Assembly: GCF_000192435.1 (NCBI RefSeq)
Contig: NZ_AEUD01000002.1
Coordinates: forward strand, 328,593-392,592
DNA: 64,000 nt
Source: Gordonia neofelifaecis NRRL B-59395
GTDB lineage: Bacteria; Actinomycetota; Actinomycetes; Mycobacteriales; Mycobacteriaceae
Direction of reading: 5' to 3'
Below are positions 55,826 through 64,000 of the stretch, piece by piece. A program made the position numbers and the translations under genes. The notes under the pieces are model-generated. The model was not told the origin of the DNA. It made no database searches and was given only the letters and a program-made list of their open reading frames with translations. Within the stretch, counting starts at the first letter, position 1, and every line of letters begins with the position of its first letter.

Positions 55826-57097
55826 ATGGCGATCGAGATGAATCAGATCTGGGACTTCCCGATCAAGGAGTTCCACCCGTTCCCGAAGGCGAAGCTGGGC
55901 GTCGGCGCCCACGACATGCTCGGCGTCGAGGCCAAGGAACTCGGCATGACCCGAGTGCTGCTGATGACCACCGGGCTGCGCGGTTCGGGCATCATCGAGG
56001 AGCTCACGGGAAAGATCGAGTATCAAGGCGTCGACGTGGTGCTGTTCGACGAGGTCCAGTCGAACCCGAAGGACTTCAACGTGATGGACGCGGCGGCGCG
56101 CTATCAGTCCGAGAAGTGCGACGGCATCATCTCGGTGGGCGGCGGGTCGAGCCACGACGCCGCGAAGGGCGCACGCATGGTCATTGCGCACGACGGCCGC
56201 AACATCAACGAGTTCGAGGGCTTCTCGAAGGCGACGAACAAGGAGAACCCGAAGCACATCGCGGTCTCGACCACCGCGGGCACCGGCTCGGAGACCTCCT
56301 GGGCGTATGTCGTGACGGACACCTCCGACATGGCCGATCCGCACAAGTGGGTGGCGTTCGACGACACCTGCCTCGTCGATCTCGCGATGGACGACCCGCT
56401 GCTGTACTACTCGTGCCCGGAGCACTTCACCGCCTATTGCGGATTCGACGTGCTCGCGCATGCGAGCGAGCCGTTCGTCTCTCGTCTGGACTTCGCGCCG
56501 TCGCTCGGCAACGCGAAGTACTCGATGGAACTGACGGCTCAGCACCTGCGCACCGCCGTGTACGACCCGCACAATCTCCAGGCGCGGACCGGGATGATGC
56601 ATGCGCAGTACATCGCGGCGCAGGCGTTCAATTCCGGCGGACTCGGCCTGATCCATTCGTTCTCCCACGCGTTCAGCGCCTTCTACGACAGCCATCACGG
56701 ACTCAACAACGCGATCGCGTTGCCGCGAGTGTGGGAGTACAACCTGCCGTCGCGTTATGAACGGTTCGCGGAGATCGCGCGGCTGATGGGCGTCGACACC
56801 AGCCGGATGACCACGGTGCAGGCGGCCGACGCCGCTGTCGAGGAGGCCATCCGGCTGTCGAAGGACCTCGGCATCCCCGACAACTTCGGTTCACTGACCA
56901 CCGCGAGCTACGACAAGAACCGGATGAACACCGGAAAGTACGAGGGGCGCGGCGATGGAGTCGACACGTCGGAGAAGCAGGCGATCGCCATCGCCGAGCA
57001 CATGATGGGCGACTGGTGCACGCCGGGCAATCCGCGCGAGTGCACCGTCGAGTCGATGCTGCCGATGGTCCGCCACGCGCTGACCGGCACGTACTGA
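55826..57097 (+). CDS. mdo: NDMA-dependent methanol dehydrogenase (iron-type alcohol dehydrogenase family)
   Basis: This 423-residue enzyme oxidises methanol and other alcohols. In actinomycetes it keeps its NAD(P)H tightly bound and needs an external acceptor, experimentally the dye N,N-dimethyl-4-nitrosoaniline and in vivo probably mycofactocin. It has GGGSSHDAAKGARMV, TTAGTGSETSW, metal ligands in GFDVLAHASEPF (Asp, His) and LIHSFSHAFSAFYDSHHGLNNA (two His). The sequence is of the Mno/Mdo type (start MAIEMNQIWDFPIKEFHPFPKAKLG split over residues 1-25). Strong ribosome-binding site GAAGGAG. It is the first gene of a cluster with MoxR, VWA, a second ADH and a two-component system. Confidence 0.93.
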   Translation: MAIEMNQIWDFPIKEFHPFPKAKLGVGAHDMLGVEAKELGMTRVLLMTTGLRGSGIIEELTGKIEYQGVDVVLFDEVQSNPKDFNVMDAAARYQSEKCDGIISVGGGSSHDAAKGARMVIAHDGRNINEFEGFSKATNKENPKHIAVSTTAGTGSETSWAYVVTDTSDMADPHKWVAFDDTCLVDLAMDDPLLYYSCPEHFTAYCGFDVLAHASEPFVSRLDFAPSLGNAKYSMELTAQHLRTAVYDPHNLQARTGMMHAQYIAAQAFNSGGLGLIHSFSHAFSAFYDSHHGLNNAIALPRVWEYNLPSRYERFAEIARLMGVDTSRMTTVQAADAAVEEAIRLSKDLGIPDNFGSLTTASYDKNRMNTGKYEGRGDGVDTSEKQAIAIAEHMMGDWCTPGNPRECTVESMLPMVRHALTGTY

Positions 57098-57126
57098 TTC
57101 GGCGAGACAGCGGAGAGGCGGCGACG

Positions 57127-58140
57127 ATGATCGGATTCGAGACTGCAGATCAGCTGACCGAGGCGCTCGCCGGCGAGGGGTACCTCGTCGACTCCGAGCT
57201 GGCGGTGGTCGTGCACCTGGCGACGTTGCTCGACCGCCCGCTGCTGCTCGAGGGCCCGGCGGGCGTCGGGAAGACGGAACTGGCCAAAGCGCTGGCGGCC
57301 GCGTCCGGCCGGGACCTGATCCGGCTGCAGTGCTACGAGGGCCTCGACGACTCCCGTGCGCTGTACGAGTGGGACTACGCGCGCCAACTGCTCCATGTGC
57401 AGATGCTGCGGGACCGGATCGGCGACGAGCTGTCGTCGTACGAGAGCCTGTCGGCCGCGTCGGCTGCGCTCGCGGGCACCGACGTCGGGATCTACACCGA
57501 GGACTTCCTGGTCGCACGGCCGCTGCTGGCGGCGATCCTGTCGCCGACACCGACCGTGCTGCTCGTCGACGAGATCGATCGCACCGACGAGGCGATGGAG
57601 GCGGTGATGCTGGAGGTCCTCGCCGAGCGGCAGGTCACGGTGCCCGAACTCGGGACCTTCGCGGCACGGTCGGCGCCCTGGGTGATCCTGACGTCGAACG
57701 ACACGCGGGAACTGTCGCCCGCACTCAAGCGGCGATGCCTGCACTTCCAGGTGTCGTACCCGACCGCCGAGCGCGAACAGCGGATCGTCGCGGTACGAGC
57801 GCCGGACGTCGAGGAGTCGGTGATCGCCGACGTCGTCGGACTGGCGCGCCGACTGCGCGAGCTGCCGCTGCGCAAGAGTCCGTCGATCGCGGAGGTGATC
57901 GATGCCGCGCGGGCGGCGGCGATCCTCGGTCGTGCCGACCAGCCGGTCGACGGTCCGGACCCCGCACTGCTGTCGATGCTGGTGAAGTTCGGCACCGACC
58001 TCGACCATGTGCGGAGCGCGATGGCGACGACGGTGGCCACGCAAGGGGAGCGGGTGTCCATCGACGGCACGCTCCCGGTCGGATCGCCCACCGCGCGGGC
58101 GTTCGGCGCCGGGCGGGCGCGCAGTGCGGTGCGGAGCTGA
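57127..58140 (+). CDS. MoxR/CoxD-type AAA+ ATPase
   Basis: This 337-residue AAA+ protein has Walker A EGPAGVGKTELAKALA (about 43), Walker B VLLVDEIDRTDEAMEAVMLEVL, sensor-1 LTSNDTREL and the Arg finger PALKRRCLHF. Proteins of this type act with a VWA partner to insert metals or activate enzymes, as CoxD/CoxE do for CO dehydrogenase. The ATG at 57127 has GGAGAGGCGG upstream, 29 bases after mdo. The likely client is one of the two alcohol dehydrogenases; that is inferred from position. Confidence 0.88.
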   Translation: MIGFETADQLTEALAGEGYLVDSELAVVVHLATLLDRPLLLEGPAGVGKTELAKALAAASGRDLIRLQCYEGLDDSRALYEWDYARQLLHVQMLRDRIGDELSSYESLSAASAALAGTDVGIYTEDFLVARPLLAAILSPTPTVLLVDEIDRTDEAMEAVMLEVLAERQVTVPELGTFAARSAPWVILTSNDTRELSPALKRRCLHFQVSYPTAEREQRIVAVRAPDVEESVIADVVGLARRLRELPLRKSPSIAEVIDAARAAAILGRADQPVDGPDPALLSMLVKFGTDLDHVRSAMATTVATQGERVSIDGTLPVGSPTARAFGAGRARSAVRS

Positions 58141-58147
58141 GCGGTCG

Positions 58148-59686
58148 ATGACGAAGCTGCGCCAGGACGGCCCGGACACGGTGAGCGACAGGATACTGGA
58201 CGCGCTGGCGGTTCAGTTCGGCCGCACGCTGCGGTCGTTCGGGATCGGTGCCTCGCCGGCCGAGGTGATCGAGATCCGCCGGACGTTCGCGATCGTCGGC
58301 GGCGCGGACCTCGACCGGCTGCGGATCGCACTGCGCAGCGTGACGGTCAAGTACGGGTTCGAGTCGCCGGCGTTCGACGTCGCATTCGCGCTCTTCTTCG
58401 CCGGCGCGGACGGCAGCGACGGGACCCGGGCCCCGATGGCGGTTCGCGGCTTGTTCGGCGACCTGCCGCTGGACGTCCAATGGGACGATGAGTTCACGGG
58501 TGCCGGTCGGATGATCGGTGCGGATGAGCATTCATTCGAGATCGGCGAGCTGATGGTCGACGATCCGGACGCGCGCGAACGACACGCGCAGAGCGCGCAC
58601 CGCGAGAACGACGACTTCTCCGTGTCTTCGGGATCGGAGCGACTCGAGGTGGGCACCGAGGAGTCGACGGTCGTCGGCGGGGTGACTTACACCGTCGAGG
58701 TCGATCACGCCGACGCGGCGCAGGTCGGCGAGTTGGTCGGTTCCGCAGCGCGCGTGGAGGGGACGGCGCTCAGACTGGCGGACGCGGCGGCGCTGCTGCG
58801 GGCACTCGATGCGGCGGACGGTCGGAGCGCGTACGGCGCCGACGGTGCTGAGGGACTCGACGAGGTCCGGCTCCGCGAACTCGAGGCCGCCTTGGAACGG
58901 TTCGTCGGCGCCTTGTCTCAGCGCCTGGAGGCGGCCGCCACGGATCTCCCGCCGTCGGCCGCGGTCGACCGGGTGCACCGGGACCAGGCGGACATCGATC
59001 GCGCTTGTCATCGACTCGTGCAGCAGATGCGCGGCGCGCCCCGCAGGATTGCGCGCCGGACCGACGTCGGTCGGCTGGATGTCCGTGCCACGATGCGCGC
59101 GTCGGTCCGCGCCGACGGCGTTCCGGTCGAACTCTGGCGGCGGTGCGCGGTGCCCGGCCCGGTCCGGATGCTGGTGATGGTCGACGTCTCGATCTCGGTC
59201 CGCCCGGTGGCTGGATTCATCCTGCGGCTCGCGCAGACTCTGCATCGGTTCGGTGATCGTTGCGAAGTGATCGCCTTCGTCGACCGACCGGTGCTGGTCA
59301 CGAGCGCCTTGCGCACGGTGGGCGCTGACGGAGCGCTCACCGCGGTGCTGGCCGCTGACGGGCTCGATCTGGCCGCCACGAGCGATTACGGCCGGATGTG
59401 GTCGGAGACGATGGATCGGTTCGGCGACCTGATCACGCGACGGACCAGCCTGTTGATCGTCGGCGACGCCCGGAGCAATGCCTTCGACCCGCGAGTCGAA
59501 GTGTTCGAGGAGCTGACCAGGCGGGCCCATCGGACCGCATGGCTGACTCCGGAACCGTCTCGGTACTGGAGTCAGACAGGCTGTGCGCTCAGCGAGTACG
59601 CCGACAGCTGCGACGGTGTCGTCGTTGCCCGGGACGGTGCGGAGATCCTCGCTCGCTCCGGCGAACTGGGCGCGGCACTGCGGTGA
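58148..59686 (+). CDS. CoxE-like VWA-domain protein
   Basis: This 512-residue protein has a helical N-terminal region, a Glu/Asp-rich middle (about 115-190) and a C-terminal von Willebrand A domain with the MIDAS motif VMVDVSISVRP (DxSxS, about 345), then SDYGRMW and VGDARSN. It lies 7 bases after the MoxR gene, the classic partner. It probably forms a metal-dependent adaptor complex with the ATPase for maturation of a dehydrogenase. The N-terminal half matches nothing I can name. Confidence 0.82.
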   Translation: MTKLRQDGPDTVSDRILDALAVQFGRTLRSFGIGASPAEVIEIRRTFAIVGGADLDRLRIALRSVTVKYGFESPAFDVAFALFFAGADGSDGTRAPMAVRGLFGDLPLDVQWDDEFTGAGRMIGADEHSFEIGELMVDDPDARERHAQSAHRENDDFSVSSGSERLEVGTEESTVVGGVTYTVEVDHADAAQVGELVGSAARVEGTALRLADAAALLRALDAADGRSAYGADGAEGLDEVRLRELEAALERFVGALSQRLEAAATDLPPSAAVDRVHRDQADIDRACHRLVQQMRGAPRRIARRTDVGRLDVRATMRASVRADGVPVELWRRCAVPGPVRMLVMVDVSISVRPVAGFILRLAQTLHRFGDRCEVIAFVDRPVLVTSALRTVGADGALTAVLAADGLDLAATSDYGRMWSETMDRFGDLITRRTSLLIVGDARSNAFDPRVEVFEELTRRAHRTAWLTPEPSRYWSQTGCALSEYADSCDGVVVARDGAEILARSGELGAALR

Positions 59687-59753
59687 TCGCGGTACCGTTC
59701 CGGGCGAGATCGAACCGATCCGAAGTGGACGGATGCGGACCAGGAGGTGACCG

Positions 59754-60932
59754 GTGATCGCCGACCGAACATCCCGGCGGGCCGCGACCAGCGTCGCGAA
59801 GTTCCACACCCCGGAGATCGTGCTCGGTCGTGGGGCATTCGCCGAGGTGGCCGGTGTGGTGGCGGGTCTCGGGGTCCGCCGTCCGCTGGTCGTCTCCGAC
59901 CGGCGGCTGGCGGAGACGCCGTGGCCGGACCGGCTGGTCGACGAGCTCACTCGGCACGGACCGGTCCCCGCCGTCTATCTGGGAGTGACCCCGAACCCGC
60001 GTGCCACCGAGGTCGCGCGGGGATTCGCCGACTACCGCGCGCATGGCGCGGACGGCCTGATCGCTCTCGGCGGCGGTTCGGTGATCGACACCGCGAAGGG
60101 CATCGCGGTCCTCGCCTCGAACGGCGGACTCATCCTCGAGTACGAGGGCATCGATCGGGCGGCCCGGCCGCTGCCGCCGCTGGTCGCCGTTCCGACCACC
60201 GCGGGCAGTGGCGCGGACGTCTCTCAGTTCTGCATCATCAACGACCTCGACCGTCGCACGAAGGTCACCATCATCGGCCGGACGCTGGTGCCGAACGTGT
60301 CGGTCATCGACCCGACACTGCTGACCACGGCGCCGCCGGAGGTCACGGCGCAGGCCGGTATGGACACGCTGACGCACTGCATCGAGGCCTATGTGTCGCT
60401 GGCGCACGGGAGGCTGACCGACTCGTTGGCGCTGGAGTCCATGGTCGGCGTCTGGAACCACCTCGAACGACTCGTCGACGATCCGGGTGATGCGGTGGCG
60501 GGCGAGGAGATGGCGATGGCCTCCTTGCGTGCGGGGATGGCGTTCACGAACGCGATCCTCGGTGCGGCCCATGCGATGAGTCATCCGGTGGGCGGCTATT
60601 GCGATGCGCCCCACGGCACCATCAACTCGGTCCTGCTGCCGCACGTGATCCGCTACAACGCCGTGGTGTGCGCCGACGACTTCGTCCGGCTGGCCGACGC
60701 TGTCGGGCTGGCGACGTCGGGCGATCCGCGCAGCGTCGCCGACCGCCTGGCCGACGCGGTGGCCGGACTCGCGGGGCGGGTCGGGATGCCGGAGACGCTG
60801 TCGCCGCTGGGCGTCAGGACCGATGACCTCGGCATGTTGACGACGCATGCGCTGGCCGACTCGTGCATGATCACCAATCCGCGCAGACCCGAGGAGACCG
60901 CGATCCTCGACCTCTACCGACAGGCGATGTGA
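59754..60932 (+). CDS. Second iron-containing alcohol dehydrogenase
   Basis: This 392-residue group III alcohol dehydrogenase has GGGSVIDTAKGIAVL for the dinucleotide, PTTAGSGADVS, and a complete metal site: Asp and His in GMDTLTHCIEAY, His in AAHAMSHPVGG and His in CDAPHGTINS. It is distinct from mdo in length and motif detail and resembles propanediol/butanol-type enzymes. Its place in the cluster matches the gene next to the mycobacterial mno locus linked to diol oxidation (recalled, not checked). The GTG start has a near-perfect AGGAGGTGA ribosome-binding site. It is coupled to the sensor kinase by a GTGA overlap. Confidence 0.88.
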   Translation: MIADRTSRRAATSVAKFHTPEIVLGRGAFAEVAGVVAGLGVRRPLVVSDRRLAETPWPDRLVDELTRHGPVPAVYLGVTPNPRATEVARGFADYRAHGADGLIALGGGSVIDTAKGIAVLASNGGLILEYEGIDRAARPLPPLVAVPTTAGSGADVSQFCIINDLDRRTKVTIIGRTLVPNVSVIDPTLLTTAPPEVTAQAGMDTLTHCIEAYVSLAHGRLTDSLALESMVGVWNHLERLVDDPGDAVAGEEMAMASLRAGMAFTNAILGAAHAMSHPVGGYCDAPHGTINSVLLPHVIRYNAVVCADDFVRLADAVGLATSGDPRSVADRLADAVAGLAGRVGMPETLSPLGVRTDDLGMLTTHALADSCMITNPRRPEETAILDLYRQAM

Positions 60933-62263
60933 TCGTGGCCGACCCGGATCCGGACCTGGCCAGCCTGGTCGGCCTGCGCACGGTCAAGGGCGGGCACTAC
61001 GCCGAGCTCCGGGGAACCGCGGCCCGGCTCAGTCGGGTGATGACGGCGCTGGAAGGCATCTCGAAGGCCCTCGTCCAGACCGCGGAGGGGCCGGAGGCAC
61101 TGGTGGTCGCGGTGGTGGAGACCGTACGTGACCACCTCGGGGCGGAATGGGTGTTGTTCGCGCTCGCGGACGGGCAGCTCGGTGAGACGACGCCGCGGCA
61201 CCTGATCGCGTCCGGCGACGGTGCGATCATGGCCTTCGAGGGCGCGCGTACGGCGGTCCAGCCGACGGAGTTGCCGGACCCGGTGCTGAATCGGCTCAAC
61301 GACGTCCTCCGCGGCGAGCGGGACGTGCTGAACGGGCCGATCGTCTCCGACCATCACATCCACGTTCCGGTCGAACTCGACGGGCGGGTGGTCGGCGGTC
61401 TGTCCGCGTGGACGGCGGCCGAGCGGGACGTCGATCCGGCCGACTTGCCGGTGCTGCGCATCCTCGCAGGCCAGGCGACGGTGGCGATGGTGAACGCCGT
61501 GCTCTTCGCCGAGGCCAACAGTCGCGCAGCCGAACTCGCCGAGCGCAACGAAGAGCTGCTTCGGACGCAACGGGAGTTGTCGGCGGCGCAGCGGACCGCG
61601 CTCCTCGGCCGCGAACGGTCGCGCATCGCGCGCGAACTGCACGACTCGGTCGGTCAGTCGGTCATGTCCGCGGGTCTGCAGATGGAACTGTGCCGGCCCG
61701 CGGTGTCCGGACCCGCCGTCGAGCATCTCGACAAGGCCGTTCGGCTCACGCGAGACGCCATGGCGCAGTTGCGGAACGCCATCTACACGCTGGCCGACGC
61801 ACGCACGCCCGCGCCGAGTATCGCCGAGACGCTCGACGAGCTCTGCGCGCTCCACATGCCGTCGCGCACCCGCACCTCAGTGGCCGTCCGTGGCCGTCCG
61901 CGTGAGCTGCCCGGCGAGATCCAGCACGCCGTCCTCCGGATCGCGGGCGAATCGCTGTTCAATGCCGCGGTCCACTCCGATGCGACGCAGGTGACCGTCA
62001 CCTTCGGATACTCAGGCGATCGGGTCACCCTGCACGTCGACGACGACGGTGGCGGCGACCCGGACGAATTGCGCCGCATGCTCCGCTCGGCCCGTGCCGG
62101 GGACCGCGACGCCGCTCAGCACCGAGGGCTGGCGAACATGGCGTCACGGGCCGAGGAACTCGGTGGCTCCTTCCGAATACGCAGGTCGCGCCTGGGCGGC
62201 GTCCGGGTCGCCACCGACCTGCCCACCGCCGGTCACCCCGATGCAGAGGAGCGGACACCATGA
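60929..62263 (+). CDS. GAF-domain sensor histidine kinase (HisKA_3 type, MnoS-like)
   Basis: This cytosolic kinase of about 444 residues has no membrane segments. A GAF domain spans about 50-200, a coiled coil near 205-235 leads into the HisKA_3 box RSRIARELHDSVGQSVMSAGLQMEL with the phospho-His, and the HATPase has DDDGGGD and HRGLANMASRAEELGGSF. It probably senses an alcohol, aldehyde or redox signal. The GTG at 60929 overlaps the upstream stop; a second GTG lies at 60935. The cognate regulator overlaps its end by 4 bases. It corresponds in place to MnoS of mycobacteria (recalled). Confidence 0.88.
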   Translation: MIVADPDPDLASLVGLRTVKGGHYAELRGTAARLSRVMTALEGISKALVQTAEGPEALVVAVVETVRDHLGAEWVLFALADGQLGETTPRHLIASGDGAIMAFEGARTAVQPTELPDPVLNRLNDVLRGERDVLNGPIVSDHHIHVPVELDGRVVGGLSAWTAAERDVDPADLPVLRILAGQATVAMVNAVLFAEANSRAAELAERNEELLRTQRELSAAQRTALLGRERSRIARELHDSVGQSVMSAGLQMELCRPAVSGPAVEHLDKAVRLTRDAMAQLRNAIYTLADARTPAPSIAETLDELCALHMPSRTRTSVAVRGRPRELPGEIQHAVLRIAGESLFNAAVHSDATQVTVTFGYSGDRVTLHVDDDGGGDPDELRRMLRSARAGDRDAAQHRGLANMASRAEELGGSFRIRRSRLGGVRVATDLPTAGHPDAEERTP

Positions 62264-62901
62264 GCGGAACGATTCGGACTGTTCTCGTCGACGACCACGC
62301 GCTGTTGCGCGAGGGTCTTCGATCGCTGCTCGGCCGCGATGCGGACCTGGAGGTGGTCGGGGAGGCCGGGTCCTTCGACGCCGCGCTCGCCGAGATCGCG
62401 CACACCGCGCCCGACGTCGTCGTGGTGGACCTCAAGCTCACCGCGGGCACCGAGTACGAGGGGCTGCGACTGATCAGGGAGATCGCCCGCCGCCATCCCG
62501 GTGTCGCGAGTCTGGTGCTCACCACCTTCCTCGACGACGACGTCGTGGTTCGCGCGGTACGGGCCGGAGCGAAGGGATATGTCGTCAAGGACGTCGACAC
62601 CACCGAGCTCATCCGTGCGATCCGCACGGTCTCGAACGGCGGAAGCGCGTTCGATCCGAGGAGTGCCGCGATCGTGCTGCGTACCGTGTCGGGTGAGCAG
62701 GAGTCCACGGCGACACTGACAGACCGGGAGCATGAGGTCCTCAAACTGCTGGCGGACGGGAAGTCGAACGCCGAGGTCGGACGCGCACTCTTCATCTCCG
62801 AGTCGACGGTGAAGTTCCACATTCGCAATGTGATCCGGAAGCTCGGTGTCACGAAGCGGACCGACGCGGTCTACGTCGCGAGCAAACGGGGTCTGATCTG
62901 A
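62260..62901 (+). CDS. LuxR/NarL-family response regulator (MnoR-like)
   Basis: This 213-residue protein has a receiver domain (VLVDDHALLREGLRSLLG, phospho-Asp in VVVDLKL, switch Thr and Lys in VLTTFLDDD and AKGYVVKD) and a C-terminal LuxR helix-turn-helix (LTDREHEVLKLLADGKSNAEVGRALFISESTVKFHIRNV). It is the partner of the kinase before it. It probably activates mdo and related genes; candidate sites with CCTGTC/GACAGG halves lie upstream of mdo and of the mftM-like gene. Confidence 0.92.
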   Translation: MSGTIRTVLVDDHALLREGLRSLLGRDADLEVVGEAGSFDAALAEIAHTAPDVVVVDLKLTAGTEYEGLRLIREIARRHPGVASLVLTTFLDDDVVVRAVRAGAKGYVVKDVDTTELIRAIRTVSNGGSAFDPRSAAIVLRTVSGEQESTATLTDREHEVLKLLADGKSNAEVGRALFISESTVKFHIRNVIRKLGVTKRTDAVYVASKRGLI

Positions 62902-62959
62902 CTGATGTCCGGCGAGCGAGCACTCCCCGAATGGGCCGCGCCACCGCACGCCCGCCCGA

Positions 62960-63811
62960 TCAGTCGAGATCGATCACCAGCCAGCCGCCGTGCTCGGAGA
63001 AGATCGTCGTTCGAAGACCGGGCAGCCGCGTGGCCCAGCCGTCGAGATCCCGTTCGCGGAGGATCGTCCGATGCCCGAAGTGCGGTGAGACCTCGTCTTC
63101 GTACGGAACCGCGATCACGACGCGACGGCGGGCGACCCGGCAGCATTCGGCGATCGCGGCATCGACATCCACCGGAGCCAGGTGCTCAAGCAGATGGATC
63201 ATCGTCACTGTGTCGAAACGATTGTCCGGAAACCGCAGCGACCGAACGTCGCTGAGGGCGGTCTGGACGCCGACTCCGAGATCCCGCGCGGCCTCGTCGA
63301 GCAGGTCGAGCGCCCCGGCGCAGATGTCAGTCGCTGTCACATCGAATCCGTCGGAGGCGCACTGCAGGGCGAAGAAGCCGAAGCAGCAGCCGACCTCCAG
63401 CACCGATTCGCCGACGAGCAGCCGTCGCGCCCGACGATGGACTGCGCTGAACGGAACCGCTCCGGCGCGCAGTTCCCTGACCGAGTTCGCATAGAACCCC
63501 AGCCATCCATCGCGCGGGTTGTCCGCACATCCGCCGACGAACTCCGCCGCGGTCGCCTCGAACTCCTCTTGGCCCGAGATCGCGCCGACCTCGACAAGCG
63601 TCGTCAACTCTTCGACCACCACCGCATCGCTGATATCCGCGGGGGAGTACGGGTGCGCGATGCGCAGGAGATTCCGCTCGCGGCTCCAGTGGAGCCGACC
63701 GGCGCGGTGGAAACGCCCCAGGTCTGCCGGCGATCGAACGGTTGAGACGAGCAGATCCGGCTCGTCGTCGCACTGCGCCGGCCCGGCGAGAAGGATTGAA
63801 TCGGTTGTCAT
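62960..63811 (-). CDS. mftM: SAM-dependent methyltransferase, MftM-like (mycofactocin methyltransferase)
   Basis: This 283-residue class I methyltransferase has the SAM motif VLEVGCCFGFFALQCA (about 137), an acidic TATDIC end to strand 2, and MIHLLEHL. The N-terminal ~130 residues form a separate helical region (ADNPRDGWLGFYANSVREL). Its place beside an Mno-type dehydrogenase cluster and its kinase/regulator matches, from memory, the mycobacterial MftM gene, which methylates the sugar chain of mycofactocin. The start is the ATG at 63811. It converges on the response-regulator gene with 58 bases between. The gene name is inferred from context and fold. Confidence 0.7.
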   Translation of the reverse strand: MTTDSILLAGPAQCDDEPDLLVSTVRSPADLGRFHRAGRLHWSRERNLLRIAHPYSPADISDAVVVEELTTLVEVGAISGQEEFEATAAEFVGGCADNPRDGWLGFYANSVRELRAGAVPFSAVHRRARRLLVGESVLEVGCCFGFFALQCASDGFDVTATDICAGALDLLDEAARDLGVGVQTALSDVRSLRFPDNRFDTVTMIHLLEHLAPVDVDAAIAECCRVARRRVVIAVPYEDEVSPHFGHRTILRERDLDGWATRLPGLRTTIFSEHGGWLVIDLD

Positions 63812-63850
63812 GATCCGACGCTATGGCCGGATGCCGGTGGCCGTAACTGA

Positions 63851-63884
63851 CCTGTCGGCTCCTGTCGCTGACCGAAAGGACAGG
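63851..63884. promoter_or_regulatory. CCTGTC/GACAGG repeat cluster upstream of the mftM-like gene
   Basis: CCTGTC at 63851-63856 and again at 63861-63866 (10 bases apart, one helical turn) are followed by GACAGG at 63879-63884. The same half-sites form the palindrome upstream of mdo. It is a candidate response-regulator binding region, 40 to 73 bases from the mftM-like start. Confidence 0.5.
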
Positions 63885-64000
63885 CCGGAAGCAGTGCTCG
63901 GATCAGGGTTCGACCCAGCCATCGGTTCGTTGACCTGGCGATTTGGGAGTCAGCGGCAAGGGTGTGTAACTTATTCCAGGTCAGCGCGTCGGTGCTGGCG
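63885..64000. other. End of window, upstream region without a gene
   Basis: I see no open frame of note in the last 116 bases. TAACTT (63967-63972) could be a -10 for a plus-strand gene beyond the window edge, but no convincing -35 is present. Confidence 0.3.

Overview
The window is high-GC DNA with dense, mostly co-oriented operons, GTG/TTG starts, many ATGA/GTGA overlaps and many apparently leaderless starts. It reads as a chromosome segment of a mycolic-acid-type actinomycete. Gene order follows the Mycobacterium tuberculosis blocks Rv1248c-Rv1250, Rv1277-Rv1278 and Rv1292-Rv1315, with lineage-specific genes between them. Gordonia or a close relative is my best guess from synteny and protein style; this is inference, not a database result.

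Left part (1-29.4 kb, accessory-rich). A truncated osmoprotectant-binding protein is followed by a Baeyer-Villiger-type monooxygenase and SadH-like dehydrogenase pair under a divergent TetR regulator with two well-placed operators. Next is an orphan AbiEi/nuclease-like gene bracketed by two inverted copies of a 62-bp palindrome. Then come kgd (2-oxoglutarate metabolism), a fused double ABC exporter with an overlapping conserved gene, an MFS pump, a secreted serine hydrolase, an SbcD/SbcC-like nuclease-ATPase pair, a DUF6745 gene with an uncharacterised partner, tRNA-Arg(CCG), rarA, a trimethylamine monooxygenase behind a structured leader, a VOC protein, a small HTH protein with inverted repeats upstream, a shikimate dehydrogenase paralogue, a HAD dehalogenase, ribokinase and a PhnB-like protein.

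Middle (29.4-55.6 kb, core genome). argS-lysA-hom-thrC-thrB makes lysine and threonine. It is followed by rho, a REP-like repeat cluster, a flavodoxin-less CysJ-type reductase, rpmE, and the overlapping chain prfA-prmC-sua5-SHMT paralogue-wecA. The ATP synthase operon (atpI, atpBEFHAGDC) follows and ends at a strong hairpin. A DUF2550 gene, the cobalamin adenosyltransferase and murA close the block.

Right part (55.6-64 kb). NDMA-dependent methanol dehydrogenase, MoxR ATPase, CoxE-like VWA protein, a second iron-type alcohol dehydrogenase, a GAF sensor kinase and a LuxR-type response regulator form one unit, with a convergent MftM-like methyltransferase beyond it. This is a mycofactocin-linked alcohol oxidation locus. 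A CCTGTC/GACAGG motif occurs upstream of both the dehydrogenase and the methyltransferase and may be the regulator's site.

The strongest candidates for something little described are the palindrome-bracketed nuclease-like gene, the DUF6745 pair, the tmm leader RNA, the SHMT paralogue with altered active-site residues, and the regulatory wiring of the alcohol/mycofactocin locus.
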